This document shows, in pieces, positions 18,846-29,120 of a stretch of DNA of 64,000 nucleotides. Source of the DNA: Mycolicibacterium vinylchloridicum (GTDB lineage Bacteria > Actinomycetota > Actinomycetes > Mycobacteriales > Mycobacteriaceae). Under the pieces are notes generated by a model. That model ran no database searches, was not told the DNA's origin, and saw only the letters and a list, made by a program, of their open reading frames with translations. The stretch covers positions 233,292 to 297,291 of the forward strand of contig NZ_JACBJQ010000003.1 of NCBI RefSeq assembly GCF_013404075.1. The letters run 5' to 3'. Numbering within the stretch: position 1 is the stretch's first letter; each line of letters begins with the position of its first letter. The position numbers were made by a program, and so were the translations under genes.

Positions 18846-18919
18846 CCGACCACCGCCGGCGACGATGCAGAGCGAGGCACGAGCGATGAGGAGGAGCGGC
18901 GCATGACCGACCACCGCCG
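18841..18919 (+). repeat. Short direct repeat duplicating the eccB3 start
   Basis: The 18-mer CATGACCGACCACCGCCG occurs at 18841-18858, over the eccA3 stop, and again at 18902-18919, where it is the actual eccB3 start. The copies are 61 bp apart. The first copy opens a 15-codon reading frame ending at 18889, so it looks like a duplicated, non-productive initiation region. Confidence 0.7.
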
Positions 18920-20432
18920 ATCCTTCTCGTCACGGACGCCTGCCAACGACAACCCCGAGCAAGTCACATACCGGCGCGGGTTCATCACCCGTCACCAGGT
19001 GACCGGCTGGCGATTCGTCATGCGCCGCATCGCATCCGGGCTGGCGCTGCACGACACCCGGATGCTGGTCGACCCCCTGCGAAGCCAGTCCCGCGCCGTG
19101 ATGATGGGCGTTCTGCTGGCGGTGACCGCGGTGATCGGCTGCCTGGTCTTCTCGTGGCTGCGTCCCGGTGGCGTGCCCGGCAGTGACCCGGTGCTGGCCG
19201 ACCGTTCGACGTCCGCGCTCTACGTTCGCCTCGACGACCGGCTGCATCCGGTGCTGAATCTCACGTCGGCGCGGCTGGCTGTCGGGCGCCCGGTAGATCC
19301 CACCACCGTCAGCAGTGAGCAGCTGGACACCTTCGCCAGGGGCAGCATGATCGGCATACCGGGAGCTCCGGAACGCATGGTGCAGAACGCATCTCGTGAT
19401 GCTGCATGGACGGTGTGCGACGGCACCGGTGGGCCGGCGGACGCCGCAGGCACCTCGGTGGTCGGCGGGCCGGTGGCACGCGGTGGCGCCCATGCCGATG
19501 CGCTGGCGGCCGGCCGCGCGATCCTGGTCGGCGGCGCCGAGGGAACCTGGCTGTTGTGGGACGGCCGGCGCAGTGCGATCGACCTCGCTGACCGAGCGGT
19601 CACCGACGCGTTGGGCCTGCCTGCTTCGCCGGCTGCGCCGCGGTCGATCGTGCCGGGCCTGTTCAACGCGGTCCCGGAGGCTCCTGCGCTGCGAGTACCC
19701 CAGATCCCCGATGCCGGACTGCCCGCGGGATATCCGTTGCCCGTCGCGGCCCCGATCGGTGCCGTGGTGATCGCCTACAGCAATGACGCCACCCCGATGA
19801 ATTACGCGGTGCTGGCTGACGGGCTGCAGCCGATCAGCCCCGTGCTGGCCGCTGTGCTGCGCAATGCCAATTCCTATGGGCTGGCGCAGCCGCCCCACCT
19901 CGGCGCTGACGACATCGCCCGGCTGCCGGTCTCGTCGCAGCTCGACGTGGCGGCGTTTCCCGCTGCGCCGGTCAAGCTCGTCGCCGCGGCCGATGCGCCG
20001 GTGACGTGTGCCATGTGGACCAAAGTCGATGGCGCCGCGACAAGTTCGCTGACCTTGCTGTCGGGTTCGATGCTGCCGCTGCCGGACGGCCTGCGATCCG
20101 TCGACCTCGTCGGCGGTGCCAATCCGGGTACCGCGACCCGGGTCGCGCTGCCGCCGGGCCGTGGCTACTTCGTGCAGACCGTCGGCCAGCAGCCGGCATC
20201 TCCGCCCGCCGGATCACTGTTCTGGATCTCCGACACCGGGGCCCGGTATGGGATCGGCGGAGATCACCAGACCGCGGAAAAGGCCGTCGCCGCACTCGGT
20301 CTGACTCAGCCGCCGCTACCGATCCCGTGGTCGGCGCTGACCTTGTTCGCGCCCGGTCCGGCATTGTCCCAATCCGACGCGCTGATCGCCTATGACGCCG
20401 TTGGCCTCGCGCTGAAGCAGGAGCCCCGATGA
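18903..20432 (+). CDS. eccB3: ESX-3 membrane complex protein EccB3
   Basis: Core component of the ESX-3 inner-membrane channel with a short cytoplasmic N-terminus, one transmembrane helix and a large periplasmic domain. The 509-residue product has the conserved N-terminus ([20 protein letters not shown]), a hydrophobic helix at about residues 65-87 ([20 protein letters not shown]), and periplasmic repeats with conserved cysteines in TVCDG and TCAMW. A GAGGAG ribosome site precedes the ATG at 18903. Its stop overlaps the eccC3 start (ATGA), so the two are coupled. Confidence 0.95.
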   Translation: MTDHRRSFSSRTPANDNPEQVTYRRGFITRHQVTGWRFVMRRIASGLALHDTRMLVDPLRSQSRAVMMGVLLAVTAVIGCLVFSWLRPGGVPGSDPVLADRSTSALYVRLDDRLHPVLNLTSARLAVGRPVDPTTVSSEQLDTFARGSMIGIPGAPERMVQNASRDAAWTVCDGTGGPADAAGTSVVGGPVARGGAHADALAAGRAILVGGAEGTWLLWDGRRSAIDLADRAVTDALGLPASPAAPRSIVPGLFNAVPEAPALRVPQIPDAGLPAGYPLPVAAPIGAVVIAYSNDATPMNYAVLADGLQPISPVLAAVLRNANSYGLAQPPHLGADDIARLPVSSQLDVAAFPAAPVKLVAAADAPVTCAMWTKVDGAATSSLTLLSGSMLPLPDGLRSVDLVGGANPGTATRVALPPGRGYFVQTVGQQPASPPAGSLFWISDTGARYGIGGDHQTAEKAVAALGLTQPPLPIPWSALTLFAPGPALSQSDALIAYDAVGLALKQEPR

Positions 20433-23400
20433 GCCGGCTGATCTTTGAGGCGGGCCGGCGCATGCCCGGCCCGAAGACCCACAAGGGCGCAATCGTGATC
20501 GAGGCACCACCTGAATTGCCTCGGGTGGTGCCGCCCTCGCTGCTGCGACGGGCGCTGCCGTTCCTGATCGTCTTCTTGATCGTCGGCATGATCGTGGCGA
20601 TGGTCGCCACCGGAATGCGGCTGATCTCACCCCAGACGTTGTTCTTTCCTTTCGTATTGTTACTGGCGGCCACCGCGCTTTACCGGGGCACCGACAACAA
20701 GATGCGCACCGAAGAGGTCGACGCCGAACGCGCCGACTACCTGCGCTACCTGTCGGTGATCCGGGACAACGTGCGCACCGAGGCTGCCGCGCAACGAGCC
20801 GCGCTGTTGTGGTCGCACCCCGATCCGGCGGCGTTGGCCGCAGTTCCCGGCTCGCGGCGGCAATGGGAGCGCGACCCACACGACAGCGACTTCCTGGTAG
20901 TGCGAGCGGGACTGCACACGGTACCGCTGCACACCACCTTGCGGGTCAAGGACGCGGCAGACGAGGTCGATCTGGAACCGGTGTCGCACAGCGCATTACG
21001 TGCCCTCTTGGACACCCAGCGTGTCGTCCGAGACGCTCCGCGAGGTATCGACCTCAAGACGGTGTCGCGGATCACCGTGGTCGGTGACGCCGCCGAGGTC
21101 CGTGCGGCGCTGCGCGCCTGGCTGGGACAGGCGATCACCTGGCAGGATGCCGCTTCACTCGGCATCGCGCTGGCCAGCCCCGAGCTGGAGTCGCCAGAGT
21201 GGTCCTGGCTGAAATGGCTTCCACACAGCGATATTCCGGGTCAACTCGACGGTTGTGGACCGGCCCGTTACCTGGCCGCCGACGTCGACGACCTGATCGC
21301 GTCCATCGGCCCGGCGCTGGCGCAGCGCCCACTGTTCGGTAGCGACTCAGACGATCCGTTGCGACACCTGCTGATCGTCGTCGACGACCCCGCCCACGCA
21401 CCGGAGGACTCGGTGCTCGCGACCGGGTGGTCCGGAGTCACGGTGATCTACATCGCCGCAACAGAATCCGCGCCTCGCGCGGGTCAGTATCCCGATCCCG
21501 AGCGCCCCGTTCTGCGGGTCGCCGACGGTTCGATCCAGCGGTGGGAAACCGGCGGCTGGCAACCCTATATCGACCGCGCGGACCAGATGTCGCAGGCCGA
21601 AGCCGTCCATCTCGCGCGCGGATTGGCGCGCTGGGACTCCAACCCGACGCACGCCGGCCTGCGGTCGCCGGCCACCCGCGGCGCGAGCTTCACCACGCTG
21701 ATGGGCATTCCCGACGCGTCCGCGCTCGATGTGGCCGACGTGTGGGCGCCTCGCCTGCGGGACGAGGAGCTGCGGGTGCCGATCGGTGTCACCGCCACCG
21801 GCTTGCCGCTCTACTTCGACCTGAAAGACGAGGCCGAAGGCGGGATGGGTCCGCACGGCCTGATGATCGGTATGACCGGCTCGGGCAAGTCCCAGACGCT
21901 GATGTCGATTCTGTTGTCGCTGTTGACAACGCACTCCGCTGACCGGCTCATCGTGATCTACGTGGACTTCAAGGGTGAGGCAGGGGCCGATATCTTCCGC
22001 CACTTCCCCCAGGTGGTCGCGGTGATATCGAACATGGCCGAGAAGAAGTCGCTGGCCGACCGGTTCGCCGACACGTTGCGCGGTGAGGTGGCCCGCCGCG
22101 AGAGCATGCTGCGCGATTTCGGACGGCGCGTGCAGGGCAGCGCCTTCGGCTCGGTGACGGAGTATGAGGCTGCGCGCCCCGCCGCCGAAGAGGTCGGGAT
22201 CGAACTTCCGCCGCTGCCCACACTGTTCGTGGTGGCCGACGAGTTCACGCTCATGCTGGCCGAGCACCCCGAGTACGCCGAGCTGTTCGACTACGTCGCC
22301 CGTAAGGGGCGTTCGTTCCGGATTCACATCCTGTTCGCGTCACAGACGCTCGACATCGGTCGTATCCGCGATATCGACAAGAACACCTCCTACCGGATCG
22401 GGCTCAAGGTGGCCAGCCCCGCGGCATCCCGGCAGATCATCGGTTCCGAAGACGCCTACCACATCGAATCGGGCAAGGAGCACAAGGGAGTTGGATTCCT
22501 GGTGCCCGCACCGGGAGCAATGCCGATCAAGTTCCGGAGCACCTATGTCGACGGAATCTACGATCCGCCGCGCCCCGTCACGTCCTATGTGGTACCCGCG
22601 GCACCCGAGCCCGTGCCGTTCACGGCCGGCCCGGCGGCACTCGACGAAGACATCGTGGTGCTGTCCGACGAGCGGTTCGCCCCGGCGGGGTTGCCCCGCA
22701 AGTTGATCACCACCATCGGCGATCAGCTGGCACAGTACGGACCGAAGGCACCGCCACTGTGGCTACCACCGCTCGATGACGCCATCCCGCTCGATGAGGT
22801 ACTGGCCGACGCGGCGGTGTCGCCACGACAGTGGCGCTGGCCGCTCGGCGAGATCGACCGCCCCTTCGAGATGCGCCGCGACCCGCTGATCTTCGAGGCG
22901 GGGTCGTCGGCAGGCAACATGGTGATCCACGGCGGCGCGAAGTCCGGAAAGTCCACGGCGCTCCTGACATTCGTGTTGTCGGCCGCGGCACTGCACTCGC
23001 CGCGTGACGTCACGTTCTACTGCTTGGACTACGGCGGCGGTCGGCTGCGCGGCCTGGAAGACCTGGCCCATGTGGGCAGTGTCGCCTCGCCGCTGGAGCC
23101 CGAGCGGATCCGGCGCACGTTCGGCGAGCTGGAGCAGCTACTGCGGTCGCGGCAGCGCACTGCGGCAGGGCAGGGCGGTCACTCCGACGAGTACGGCGAA
23201 GTGTTCCTGCTGATCGACAATCTCTACGCCTTCGGTCGCGACAACACCGATCAGTTCAACACCCGTAACCCGTTGCTGGCCGTCGTTGCCGAACTGGCCA
23301 ATACCGGCCTGGCACACGGCATCCACGTCGTGGTCACCACGCCGAACTGGCTCGAGGTGCCGCTGGCGATGCGCGACGGTCTCGGGTTGCGTCTGGAGCT

Positions 23401-24424
23401 TCGCCTGCCTGACCCGCGTGACAGCAACGTCCGGGTGACCGACGGCCTGCGCCGTCCCGCCGAATCGGTGCCGCACGACCAGCCGGGTCGCGGCCTGACC
23501 ATGGCCGGTGAGCATTTCCTGTTCGCCGAGCCCGATCTGGGGCGGATCCCGGCGATCAACGCCGCCTATCCCGGGCTGCAGGCGCCGCCGGTGCGGTTGC
23601 TGTCCGCCGACCTCGATCCGGCCGAGGTGGCGCCGCTGTACCGCGGCGGCGAGCGGGTGGTACTGGGCCAGCGCGAGCTGGATCTGGCGGCGGTGGTGCA
23701 CGATTTCGCCGAGCATCCGCTGTTGATGGTGTTCGGCGACAGCAAGACGGGCAAAACCACCCTGCTGCGCCATGTGATCCGCACCATCAGGGAGAACTCG
23801 ACCGCATCGGAGGTCGCGTTCACGGTGTTCGACCGGCGCCTGCACCTTGTCGACGAGCCGCTGTTCGTCGACAACGAGTACAGCGCGAATATCGACCGGG
23901 TCACCCCGGCGGTGATGGGACTCGCAGCACTCATCGAACAGCGCCGGCCACCGGCCGGCTTGCCCACCGCCGAACTGGCCTCATGGAACTACCGAACCCA
24001 GGGCGGGTCAGCGCACACCCACTACCTGATCGTCGACGATGTCGATCAGATCCCCGACGGCCCCGCCATGAGCGGTCCGTACGCCGGCCACCGGCCGTGG
24101 ACGCCGCTACTGGGATTGCTTTCGGCGGCAGGCGATCTCGGATTGCGCGTGATCGTCACCGGCCGGGCCGGGGGATCAGCGCACACGCTGATGACCAACC
24201 CGTTGCTTCGTCGGATGAATGACCTGCAGGCGGGTGTGGTGATGCTGTCGGGCAACCCTGCCGACGGTGCCAAGATCCGTGGGCACCGGTTCACCAGGAT
24301 GCCGGTCGGTCGCGCAATGCTGCTCGGCGACAGCGACGGCCTCGACCACATTCAACTTGTCAATCCATTCACTCACGCGCACAGCACATCTCGGACCCGA
24401 TTCGGAGAGGACAACCCATCATGA
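20429..24424 (+). CDS. eccC3: ESX-3 FtsK/SpoIIIE-type motor ATPase EccC3
   Basis: Motor ATPase that recognises type VII substrates and drives their export. The 1331 residues match the Mtb length. Two transmembrane helices lie near residues 45-90, followed by three P-loop domains: GMTGSGKSQ near 482, GGAKSGKST near 834 and GDSKTGKTT near 1100. The first has a full Walker B (VVADEF). The second and third end in LLIDNL and LIVDDV without the following Glu, as is usual for the regulatory ATPase domains of EccC proteins. It overlaps both neighbours by four bases. Confidence 0.96.
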   Translation: MSRLIFEAGRRMPGPKTHKGAIVIEAPPELPRVVPPSLLRRALPFLIVFLIVGMIVAMVATGMRLISPQTLFFPFVLLLAATALYRGTDNKMRTEEVDAERADYLRYLSVIRDNVRTEAAAQRAALLWSHPDPAALAAVPGSRRQWERDPHDSDFLVVRAGLHTVPLHTTLRVKDAADEVDLEPVSHSALRALLDTQRVVRDAPRGIDLKTVSRITVVGDAAEVRAALRAWLGQAITWQDAASLGIALASPELESPEWSWLKWLPHSDIPGQLDGCGPARYLAADVDDLIASIGPALAQRPLFGSDSDDPLRHLLIVVDDPAHAPEDSVLATGWSGVTVIYIAATESAPRAGQYPDPERPVLRVADGSIQRWETGGWQPYIDRADQMSQAEAVHLARGLARWDSNPTHAGLRSPATRGASFTTLMGIPDASALDVADVWAPRLRDEELRVPIGVTATGLPLYFDLKDEAEGGMGPHGLMIGMTGSGKSQTLMSILLSLLTTHSADRLIVIYVDFKGEAGADIFRHFPQVVAVISNMAEKKSLADRFADTLRGEVARRESMLRDFGRRVQGSAFGSVTEYEAARPAAEEVGIELPPLPTLFVVADEFTLMLAEHPEYAELFDYVARKGRSFRIHILFASQTLDIGRIRDIDKNTSYRIGLKVASPAASRQIIGSEDAYHIESGKEHKGVGFLVPAPGAMPIKFRSTYVDGIYDPPRPVTSYVVPAAPEPVPFTAGPAALDEDIVVLSDERFAPAGLPRKLITTIGDQLAQYGPKAPPLWLPPLDDAIPLDEVLADAAVSPRQWRWPLGEIDRPFEMRRDPLIFEAGSSAGNMVIHGGAKSGKSTALLTFVLSAAALHSPRDVTFYCLDYGGGRLRGLEDLAHVGSVASPLEPERIRRTFGELEQLLRSRQRTAAGQGGHSDEYGEVFLLIDNLYAFGRDNTDQFNTRNPLLAVVAELANTGLAHGIHVVVTTPNWLEVPLAMRDGLGLRLELRLPDPRDSNVRVTDGLRRPAESVPHDQPGRGLTMAGEHFLFAEPDLGRIPAINAAYPGLQAPPVRLLSADLDPAEVAPLYRGGERVVLGQRELDLAAVVHDFAEHPLLMVFGDSKTGKTTLLRHVIRTIRENSTASEVAFTVFDRRLHLVDEPLFVDNEYSANIDRVTPAVMGLAALIEQRRPPAGLPTAELASWNYRTQGGSAHTHYLIVDDVDQIPDGPAMSGPYAGHRPWTPLLGLLSAAGDLGLRVIVTGRAGGSAHTLMTNPLLRRMNDLQAGVVMLSGNPADGAKIRGHRFTRMPVGRAMLLGDSDGLDHIQLVNPFTHAHSTSRTRFGEDNPS

Positions 24425-24732
24425 CCCTACGTGTCATCCCTGAGGGCCTGATCTCGGCCAGCGCTGCGGTAGAGGGCTTGACCGCTCGGCTGGCCGCCGC
24501 GCACGCGGCGGCGACGCCGTTGATCACCGCCGTGGTGCCCCCGGCGGCCGACCCCGTCTCGCTGCAGGCCGCGGCCGGCTTCAGTGCCCAAGGACTGGAG
24601 CATGCGGCGACCGCTGCCCAAGGCGTCACCGAACTGGGCCGATCGGGTGCCGCGATCGGTGAGTCGGGTACCGGCTACGCCACCACCGATGCGGCCGTGG
24701 CCGCCTCCTACCTGATCGCACGGGGAGGCTGA
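24421..24732 (+). CDS. pe5: PE family protein PE5 (ESX-3)
   Basis: A 103-residue PE protein, two-helix partner of the PPE protein encoded next and a substrate of ESX-3. The start [10 protein letters not shown] and the conserved Pro-Glu in [15 protein letters not shown] are typical, and the C-terminal helix carries [11 protein letters not shown], the YxxxD export signal. Its ATG overlaps the eccC3 stop and its last base overlaps the PPE4 start. There is no PGRS extension, as expected for ancestral ESX-linked PE proteins. Confidence 0.95.
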   Translation: MTLRVIPEGLISASAAVEGLTARLAAAHAAATPLITAVVPPAADPVSLQAAAGFSAQGLEHAATAAQGVTELGRSGAAIGESGTGYATTDAAVAASYLIARGG

Positions 24733-26264
24733 TGACCGCGCCAATCTGGCTCGCTTCACCACCGGAGGTGCACTCGGCGCTGCTGAGTGCCGGGCCGGGC
24801 GCCGGTGAGCTGCTGGCCGCTGCCTCGGCATGGCAGATACTGAGCGCCGAATACTCCGCTGCGGCAGTGGAACTCACTCAGATTCTGGCTGCCGTCCAGG
24901 CCGGGTCGTGGCAGGGGCCCAGCGCCGAGCAGTACGTCGCGGCCCACGCGCCGTATCTGGCGTGGCTCGAACAGGCCAGCGCCAACAGTGCCGGGGCGGC
25001 CATACAGCACCACACTGCCGCCGCGGCGTACAGCACCGCGCTGGCCACCATGCCGACGCTGGTCGAGCTGGCCGCCAATCACACCGTGCATGGGGTGTTG
25101 TTGGCCACCAACTTTTTCGGTATCAACACCATCCCGATTGCCGTCAATGAAGCGGATTACGTTCGGATGTGGATTCAGGCCGCCACGACGATGAGTGTTT
25201 ATCAGGCCGTGGCCGGCACCGCGCTGGCCGCTGCGCCCCAGACCTCGCCGGCCCCCACGATCGTGCTGCCGGGTGCCGAGGCGTCCTCGGCGCTGGCCGC
25301 GACGGCCGTGGCGCCTCAGGCCAGCGAATCCGGTTCCTCGCTGACCAATTCGAACTGGCTCATCCAGCTGCTCGAGGCGTACGTCAAGGCACTTCCGGAT
25401 GGCGACCTGATCTGGGACTTCCTTACGCACCCGGTGCAGAGCATCCAGCAGATGATCGTCGACTTCCTGACCAACCCGGCTCAGGCCTGGGCGACATGGG
25501 GTCCGCTGCTGTCGGCATTGGTGTATCAGGCGATCCTTCAGCCGGTCGGATGGACCACCTGGGGGCTGGCGTTGAGCTCGCCGTTCCTGCTCCCTGCGCT
25601 CGCGGCGGCGGCGCTTCCGCTGCTGGGCCTGCTGGCTCTGCAGCCCAACATGCCGGCGCCCGACCTCGCCCCCGAACCCGTTGCGTTGCCGGCACAGCCG
25701 CAGCAACCGAACATGTGGCCGGTATCCTCGACCGCGCCGGCTGCTCCAGCGCCCGCAGCCCCCGCGCCGGCGGCCTCCGCAGCGCCGGCCGCCCCCGCGG
25801 CGCCGGCCGCACCGGTACCCGCGGCACAGGGCATCTTCTACGCCGTCGGCGGCGCCGACCCCGATGGAGATCCGGGTCCGGCATTGACCGAGGGCAGCGG
25901 CAGCAAGGCCCTCGTACCGGAAGCCGCCCCCGCGGCCGCCGCACTGTCCTCGGTGCAGGCCAAAGAGCGAGCCAGACGCCGGCGCGCCCAGCGGGTCAAA
26001 GACCGTGGCCACCGCGACGAGTACATGGACCTCGACAGTGATGTCGGGCCGCCCCCGGAACCGGCGCCGCAGCCGAGCACCTCGTCCTCGGATCGAGGCG
26101 CGGGACCGATCGGTTTCGCGGGCACCAAGACCCGGACTCGCGGTGTGACCGCCGCGGGGCTCACCGAACTCGCCACCGCCACAGGCGAGGGGCCCACCAT
26201 GCCGATGTTGCCGACCACCTGGGACAGCAATCCCGACGACGAAACAAATTACCACCGAGAATGA
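24732..26264 (+). CDS. ppe4: PPE family protein PPE4 (ESX-3)
   Basis: A 510-residue PPE protein that pairs with PE5 and is chaperoned by EspG3. Mtb PE5-PPE4 is known to be needed for siderophore-bound iron use. The N-terminus has the family motif [11 protein letters not shown], and the WQGPSA turn near residue 63 follows. The middle is hydrophobic (about 255-305). Residues 330-365 are Ala-Pro-rich, and a basic stretch [20 protein letters not shown] lies near 415-435, followed by the PPE C-terminal domain ending [11 protein letters not shown]. It is co-transcribed with PE5 by a one-base overlap. Confidence 0.95.
   Translation: MTAPIWLASPPEVHSALLSAGPGAGELLAAASAWQILSAEYSAAAVELTQILAAVQAGSWQGPSAEQYVAAHAPYLAWLEQASANSAGAAIQHHTAAAAYSTALATMPTLVELAANHTVHGVLLATNFFGINTIPIAVNEADYVRMWIQAATTMSVYQAVAGTALAAAPQTSPAPTIVLPGAEASSALAATAVAPQASESGSSLTNSNWLIQLLEAYVKALPDGDLIWDFLTHPVQSIQQMIVDFLTNPAQAWATWGPLLSALVYQAILQPVGWTTWGLALSSPFLLPALAAAALPLLGLLALQPNMPAPDLAPEPVALPAQPQQPNMWPVSSTAPAAPAPAAPAPAASAAPAAPAAPAAPVPAAQGIFYAVGGADPDGDPGPALTEGSGSKALVPEAAPAAAALSSVQAKERARRRRAQRVKDRGHRDEYMDLDSDVGPPPEPAPQPSTSSSDRGAGPIGFAGTKTRTRGVTAAGLTELATATGEGPTMPMLPTTWDSNPDDETNYHRE
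25736..25830 (+). repeat. Ala-Pro low-complexity tract in PPE4
   Basis: An imperfect run of APA, AAP and PAAP units encoded by GC-rich, near-repetitive codons. It lies between the hydrophobic middle and the C-terminal domain of PPE4. Codons vary between units, so this looks like a flexible linker and not a simple-sequence DNA repeat. Confidence 0.7.
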
Positions 26265-26277
26265 TTGGAGAAATGCA

Positions 26278-26571
26278 GTGAGCATGTTAGACGCCCACAT
26301 ACCGCAGCTCGTGGCCGCCGAGGCCGCGTTCGGCGCCAAAACCGCGCTGATGCGCAGCACGATCGCTCAAGCCGAGCAGGCCGCGATGTCCGCCCAGGCT
26401 TTCCACATGGGTGAGTCGTCGGCCGCCTTCCAGGCCGCGCACGCGCGGTTCGTCGAGGTTGCCGCGAAGGTCAACTCGCTTCTGGACATCGCCCAGATCA
26501 ACCTTGGCGAGGCCGGCGGCACCTATGTCGCCGCAGATGCCGCTGCCGCAACGACATACGGAGGTTTCTGA
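26278..26571 (+). CDS. esxG: WXG100 protein EsxG (TB9.8)
   Basis: A 97-residue ESAT-6-like protein, heterodimer partner of EsxH and an ESX-3 substrate. It starts at a GTG with GGAGA upstream and reads [15 protein letters not shown]. As in other EsxG proteins the WXG turn is degenerate, here FHMGESS in place of a Trp-X-Gly. The C-terminal helix ends with [16 protein letters not shown]. The stop overlaps the esxH ATG, giving coupled expression of equal amounts of the two partners. Confidence 0.96.
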   Translation: MSMLDAHIPQLVAAEAAFGAKTALMRSTIAQAEQAAMSAQAFHMGESSAAFQAAHARFVEVAAKVNSLLDIAQINLGEAGGTYVAADAAAATTYGGF

Positions 26572-26858
26572 TGTCCCAGATCATGTACAACTACCCGGCC
26601 ATGATGGCGCACGCCGGCGATATGGCCGGGTATGCCGGGACGTTGCAGGCGGTCGGCGCCGACATCGCCACCGAACAGTCCGCCCTGCAGGGCGCCTGGC
26701 AGGGTGAGACGGGTATGACGTACCAGGCTTGGCAGGCGCAATGGAACCTGGCCATGGAGGAACTGGTGCGCGCCTATCGGGCGATGTCGATGACCCACGA
26801 GAGCAACACGCTGTCGATGCAGGCGCGCGACCAAGCCGAAGGTGCCAAGTGGGGCTGA
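26571..26858 (+). CDS. esxH: WXG100 protein EsxH (TB10.4)
   Basis: A 95-residue helical hairpin secreted with EsxG by ESX-3. The sequence [20 protein letters not shown] and the WQGETG turn identify it clearly. In the Mtb EsxG-EsxH complex a surface zinc site has been described using EsxH His14, His70, His76 and Glu77. Here His14, His76 and Glu77 are kept, but position 70 is Arg ([10 protein letters not shown]). Confidence 0.97.
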   Translation: MSQIMYNYPAMMAHAGDMAGYAGTLQAVGADIATEQSALQGAWQGETGMTYQAWQAQWNLAMEELVRAYRAMSMTHESNTLSMQARDQAEGAKWG

Positions 26859-26861
26859 GAC

Positions 26862-27707
26862 TTGGCCGCACATAACGCGGTCGAGCTGACCGCCGATTCT
26901 GCCTGGCTCATTGCCGACAGCGTTGGCGCCGGCTCTCTTCCGTGGGTGCTGGCGATCACGCCACCCCTGACCTCAGCGCGCGAAGCCGGGCTGACACTCG
27001 CCCGGTTGCGCGCGGAACTGACCCGCACGGGGGTGATGTCGGACGACGGGTCAGTGGATCCGACGGTGGTGCGGTGGGTTCGCACCGTGTGCGCGCCGGA
27101 GCGGTGGCTGGAACTCCGCTACGTGCGGGGCAGCGGTGCTGATCTGTTGCGCGGACTGGTGGCCCGGCGTGGCGACCGCACCGTCGTGGCGCTGCGCAGC
27201 GGAGAGCTGGTCACCTTCACCGAAGTCGACATCACCGATCCCGCGCTGCTGGCCCCGGTGGTCACGGCGGGCCTGGCCGGTCGCGCGCCGGCGCGGTTCA
27301 CCGAGTTCGTGCTGCCGACCCGGGTCGGGGTTCGCGCCGACGAACGCTTGCGTGCCGGAGCCGATCTCGGCGCCGTCCTGGACCACTTGGGCTTGCCGGC
27401 CTCGGCGGTCCCGGTGGTGCGATCGGTGTTCACCGGGGCGCGCAGCTATGTCGAGGTGCGTGCGGGCTCGGCCCGCGACGGCGTGCACACCCTCAGCGAG
27501 GTCGGTGTGGGCATCATCGATGCCGAGGCGGGCCGCGTGCTGGTGAACCCGGAACTCGCCGCCGACGGCGAGTGGCTTTCGACCTTCGCGCCCGGCACCC
27601 CATTTGCGATCGCCCTGGCGCTCGATCGGCTCACCGCGACACTGCCCGACGGCCGCTGGTTTCCCGCCGCCGCGCTGGCGCGCGACTTCTCCAGCACCAC
27701 CATCTGA
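26862..27707 (+). CDS. espG3: ESX-3 PE/PPE chaperone EspG3
   Basis: Cytosolic chaperone that binds the tip of ESX-3 PE-PPE pairs and keeps them soluble before export. The 281-residue product fits the EspG family (about 280-295 aa). It has the N-terminal strand [15 protein letters not shown] and ends with the typical region [13 protein letters not shown]. It begins at a TTG three bases after the esxH stop; no ATG or GTG nearby gives a fuller N-terminus. Its place between esxH and eccD3 is standard for ESX-3. Confidence 0.93.
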   Translation: MAAHNAVELTADSAWLIADSVGAGSLPWVLAITPPLTSAREAGLTLARLRAELTRTGVMSDDGSVDPTVVRWVRTVCAPERWLELRYVRGSGADLLRGLVARRGDRTVVALRSGELVTFTEVDITDPALLAPVVTAGLAGRAPARFTEFVLPTRVGVRADERLRAGADLGAVLDHLGLPASAVPVVRSVFTGARSYVEVRAGSARDGVHTLSEVGVGIIDAEAGRVLVNPELAADGEWLSTFAPGTPFAIALALDRLTATLPDGRWFPAAALARDFSSTTI

Positions 27708-27725
27708 TCAAGAGAGAGAACAACA

Positions 27726-29120
27726 ATGACCGAAACCCCGGTGCTGCCGATCGTGCGCGTCGCCGTGCTGGCGTACGGCCGGATCACCGACGTGGCCTTG
27801 CCCGCCGAGCTGCCGCTGCGCGAGATACTGCCCGCGGTGAAACGGCTTGTACCGCAGCCGGACTCAGATGGAGAGACAGCGGTCCCCACGCCGATGACGC
27901 TGGCACCGATCGGTGGCGCGCCGTTCAGCGTGGATGCGAGCCTGGACACGGTCGGCGTGGTCGACGGCGACCTGCTTGCCCTGCAGCCGATTCCGGAAGG
28001 GCCGACGACGCCAGGGGTGGTCGAGGACATCGCCGACGCGGCCGTGATCTTCTCGGCGGCACGCAAGAGACCCTGGGGACCGCACCGCCTGCAGTTGGGC
28101 GCGCGCCTGGCCGCGGCGGTGTTCGTCGTTGCGTTGACCGTTATCGCTGTCGCCCATCGTGCGGCGACCGCATCGGTGATCGGTCTCTATGCGGTGAGCG
28201 CTCTGGCGGTGCTCGCCGCGGTCGCCGGTCTGCTGTTGCGGGCGCGCTCGGCTCGGGTGGCGACGCAGGTGTCGGCGGCGGCGCTGCTCCCGATCGCGGC
28301 GGCCTTCTGGCTGGCCGTTCCGGGACTGTGGGGGGCTCCGCAGGTGATGCTGGCGGCCGCGGGTGTGGCCGCATGGTCATTGATCGTCCTGACCCAGACC
28401 GAACGCAGTGTCGGATTGTTCACCGCCACAGCGGTTGTCGGGACAGGTGCCCTGCTGGTGGCCGCCGCGACGTCCCTGTGGCAACTGCCCGCGCTGATGG
28501 TCGGGTGCGCATTGATCGTGCTGGCCCTGCTGATCACCGTGTCGGCACCCGGGCTTGCGGCGATGTGGGCGCGTTTCCCGTTGCCGGTGATCCCGGCGCC
28601 CGGTGATCCGACGCCGTCGAGCCCGGCGGCCCGGCTGCTTGCCGATCTGCCGCGCCGGGTGCGCGTCGGCGAAGCCCATCAGACCGGTCTGATCGCGGGC
28701 GCAGTGCTCTTGTCGTCGGCAGGCTCACTTCTGGTGGCCGGGCGTACCGAAGCGCCGGGCGCCTGGGGCTGGTACCTGGTGGTGGCCGCCGCGGCCGCGG
28801 CAGTGTTGCGGGCCAGGGTGTGGGACACCGCGGCCTGCAAGGGCTGGCTGCTTGCCCAGCCGTTCCTGGTCGCCGGTGGGCTGCTGGTCGCCTACGTCGT
28901 GGATCAGCGCTTCATCCCTGCGCTCTGGACTGCGGTGGTGCTCGGCGCGTTGACCGCCGTGTGGGTGGTCGTGGCAGTCAACCCGGATACGGCTTCGGCG
29001 CAGCGGTATTCGCTGCCGGTGCGCCGCCTGGTGGGCTTCCTGGCCGCCGGTCTCGACGCCTCATTGATCCCGGTGGTGTTCTATCTGGCCGGCATCTTCA
29101 CATGGGTCCTCGATCGATGA
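27726..29120 (+). CDS. eccD3: ESX-3 polytopic membrane protein EccD3
   Basis: Multi-spanning channel subunit of the ESX-3 inner-membrane complex. Residues 1-90 form the ubiquitin-like cytoplasmic domain (LPIVRVAVLAYGRITDVALP). The remainder, from about residue 125, is a series of roughly eleven hydrophobic helices. The length of 464 residues is near the Mtb 472. An AGAGAGA ribosome site lies before the ATG at 27726, and the stop overlaps the mycP3 start (ATGA). Confidence 0.95.
   Translation: MTETPVLPIVRVAVLAYGRITDVALPAELPLREILPAVKRLVPQPDSDGETAVPTPMTLAPIGGAPFSVDASLDTVGVVDGDLLALQPIPEGPTTPGVVEDIADAAVIFSAARKRPWGPHRLQLGARLAAAVFVVALTVIAVAHRAATASVIGLYAVSALAVLAAVAGLLLRARSARVATQVSAAALLPIAAAFWLAVPGLWGAPQVMLAAAGVAAWSLIVLTQTERSVGLFTATAVVGTGALLVAAATSLWQLPALMVGCALIVLALLITVSAPGLAAMWARFPLPVIPAPGDPTPSSPAARLLADLPRRVRVGEAHQTGLIAGAVLLSSAGSLLVAGRTEAPGAWGWYLVVAAAAAAVLRARVWDTAACKGWLLAQPFLVAGGLLVAYVVDQRFIPALWTAVVLGALTAVWVVVAVNPDTASAQRYSLPVRRLVGFLAAGLDASLIPVVFYLAGIFTWVLDR

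Noticed and set aside
25736..25830. Tandem-repeat (VNTR or CRISPR-like) reading of the PPE4 Ala-Pro tract
   Set aside because: Units vary in sequence and length and keep the reading frame; it is coding low complexity and not an array.
24756..26360. Long minus-strand open frame (534 codons) opposite PPE4
   Set aside because: Antisense shadow of PPE4; Gly/Arg-rich low-complexity product with no recognisable family.
28820..29116. Upstream extension of mycP3
   Set aside because: It overlaps eccD3; the signal peptide and ATGA coupling place the start at 29117.
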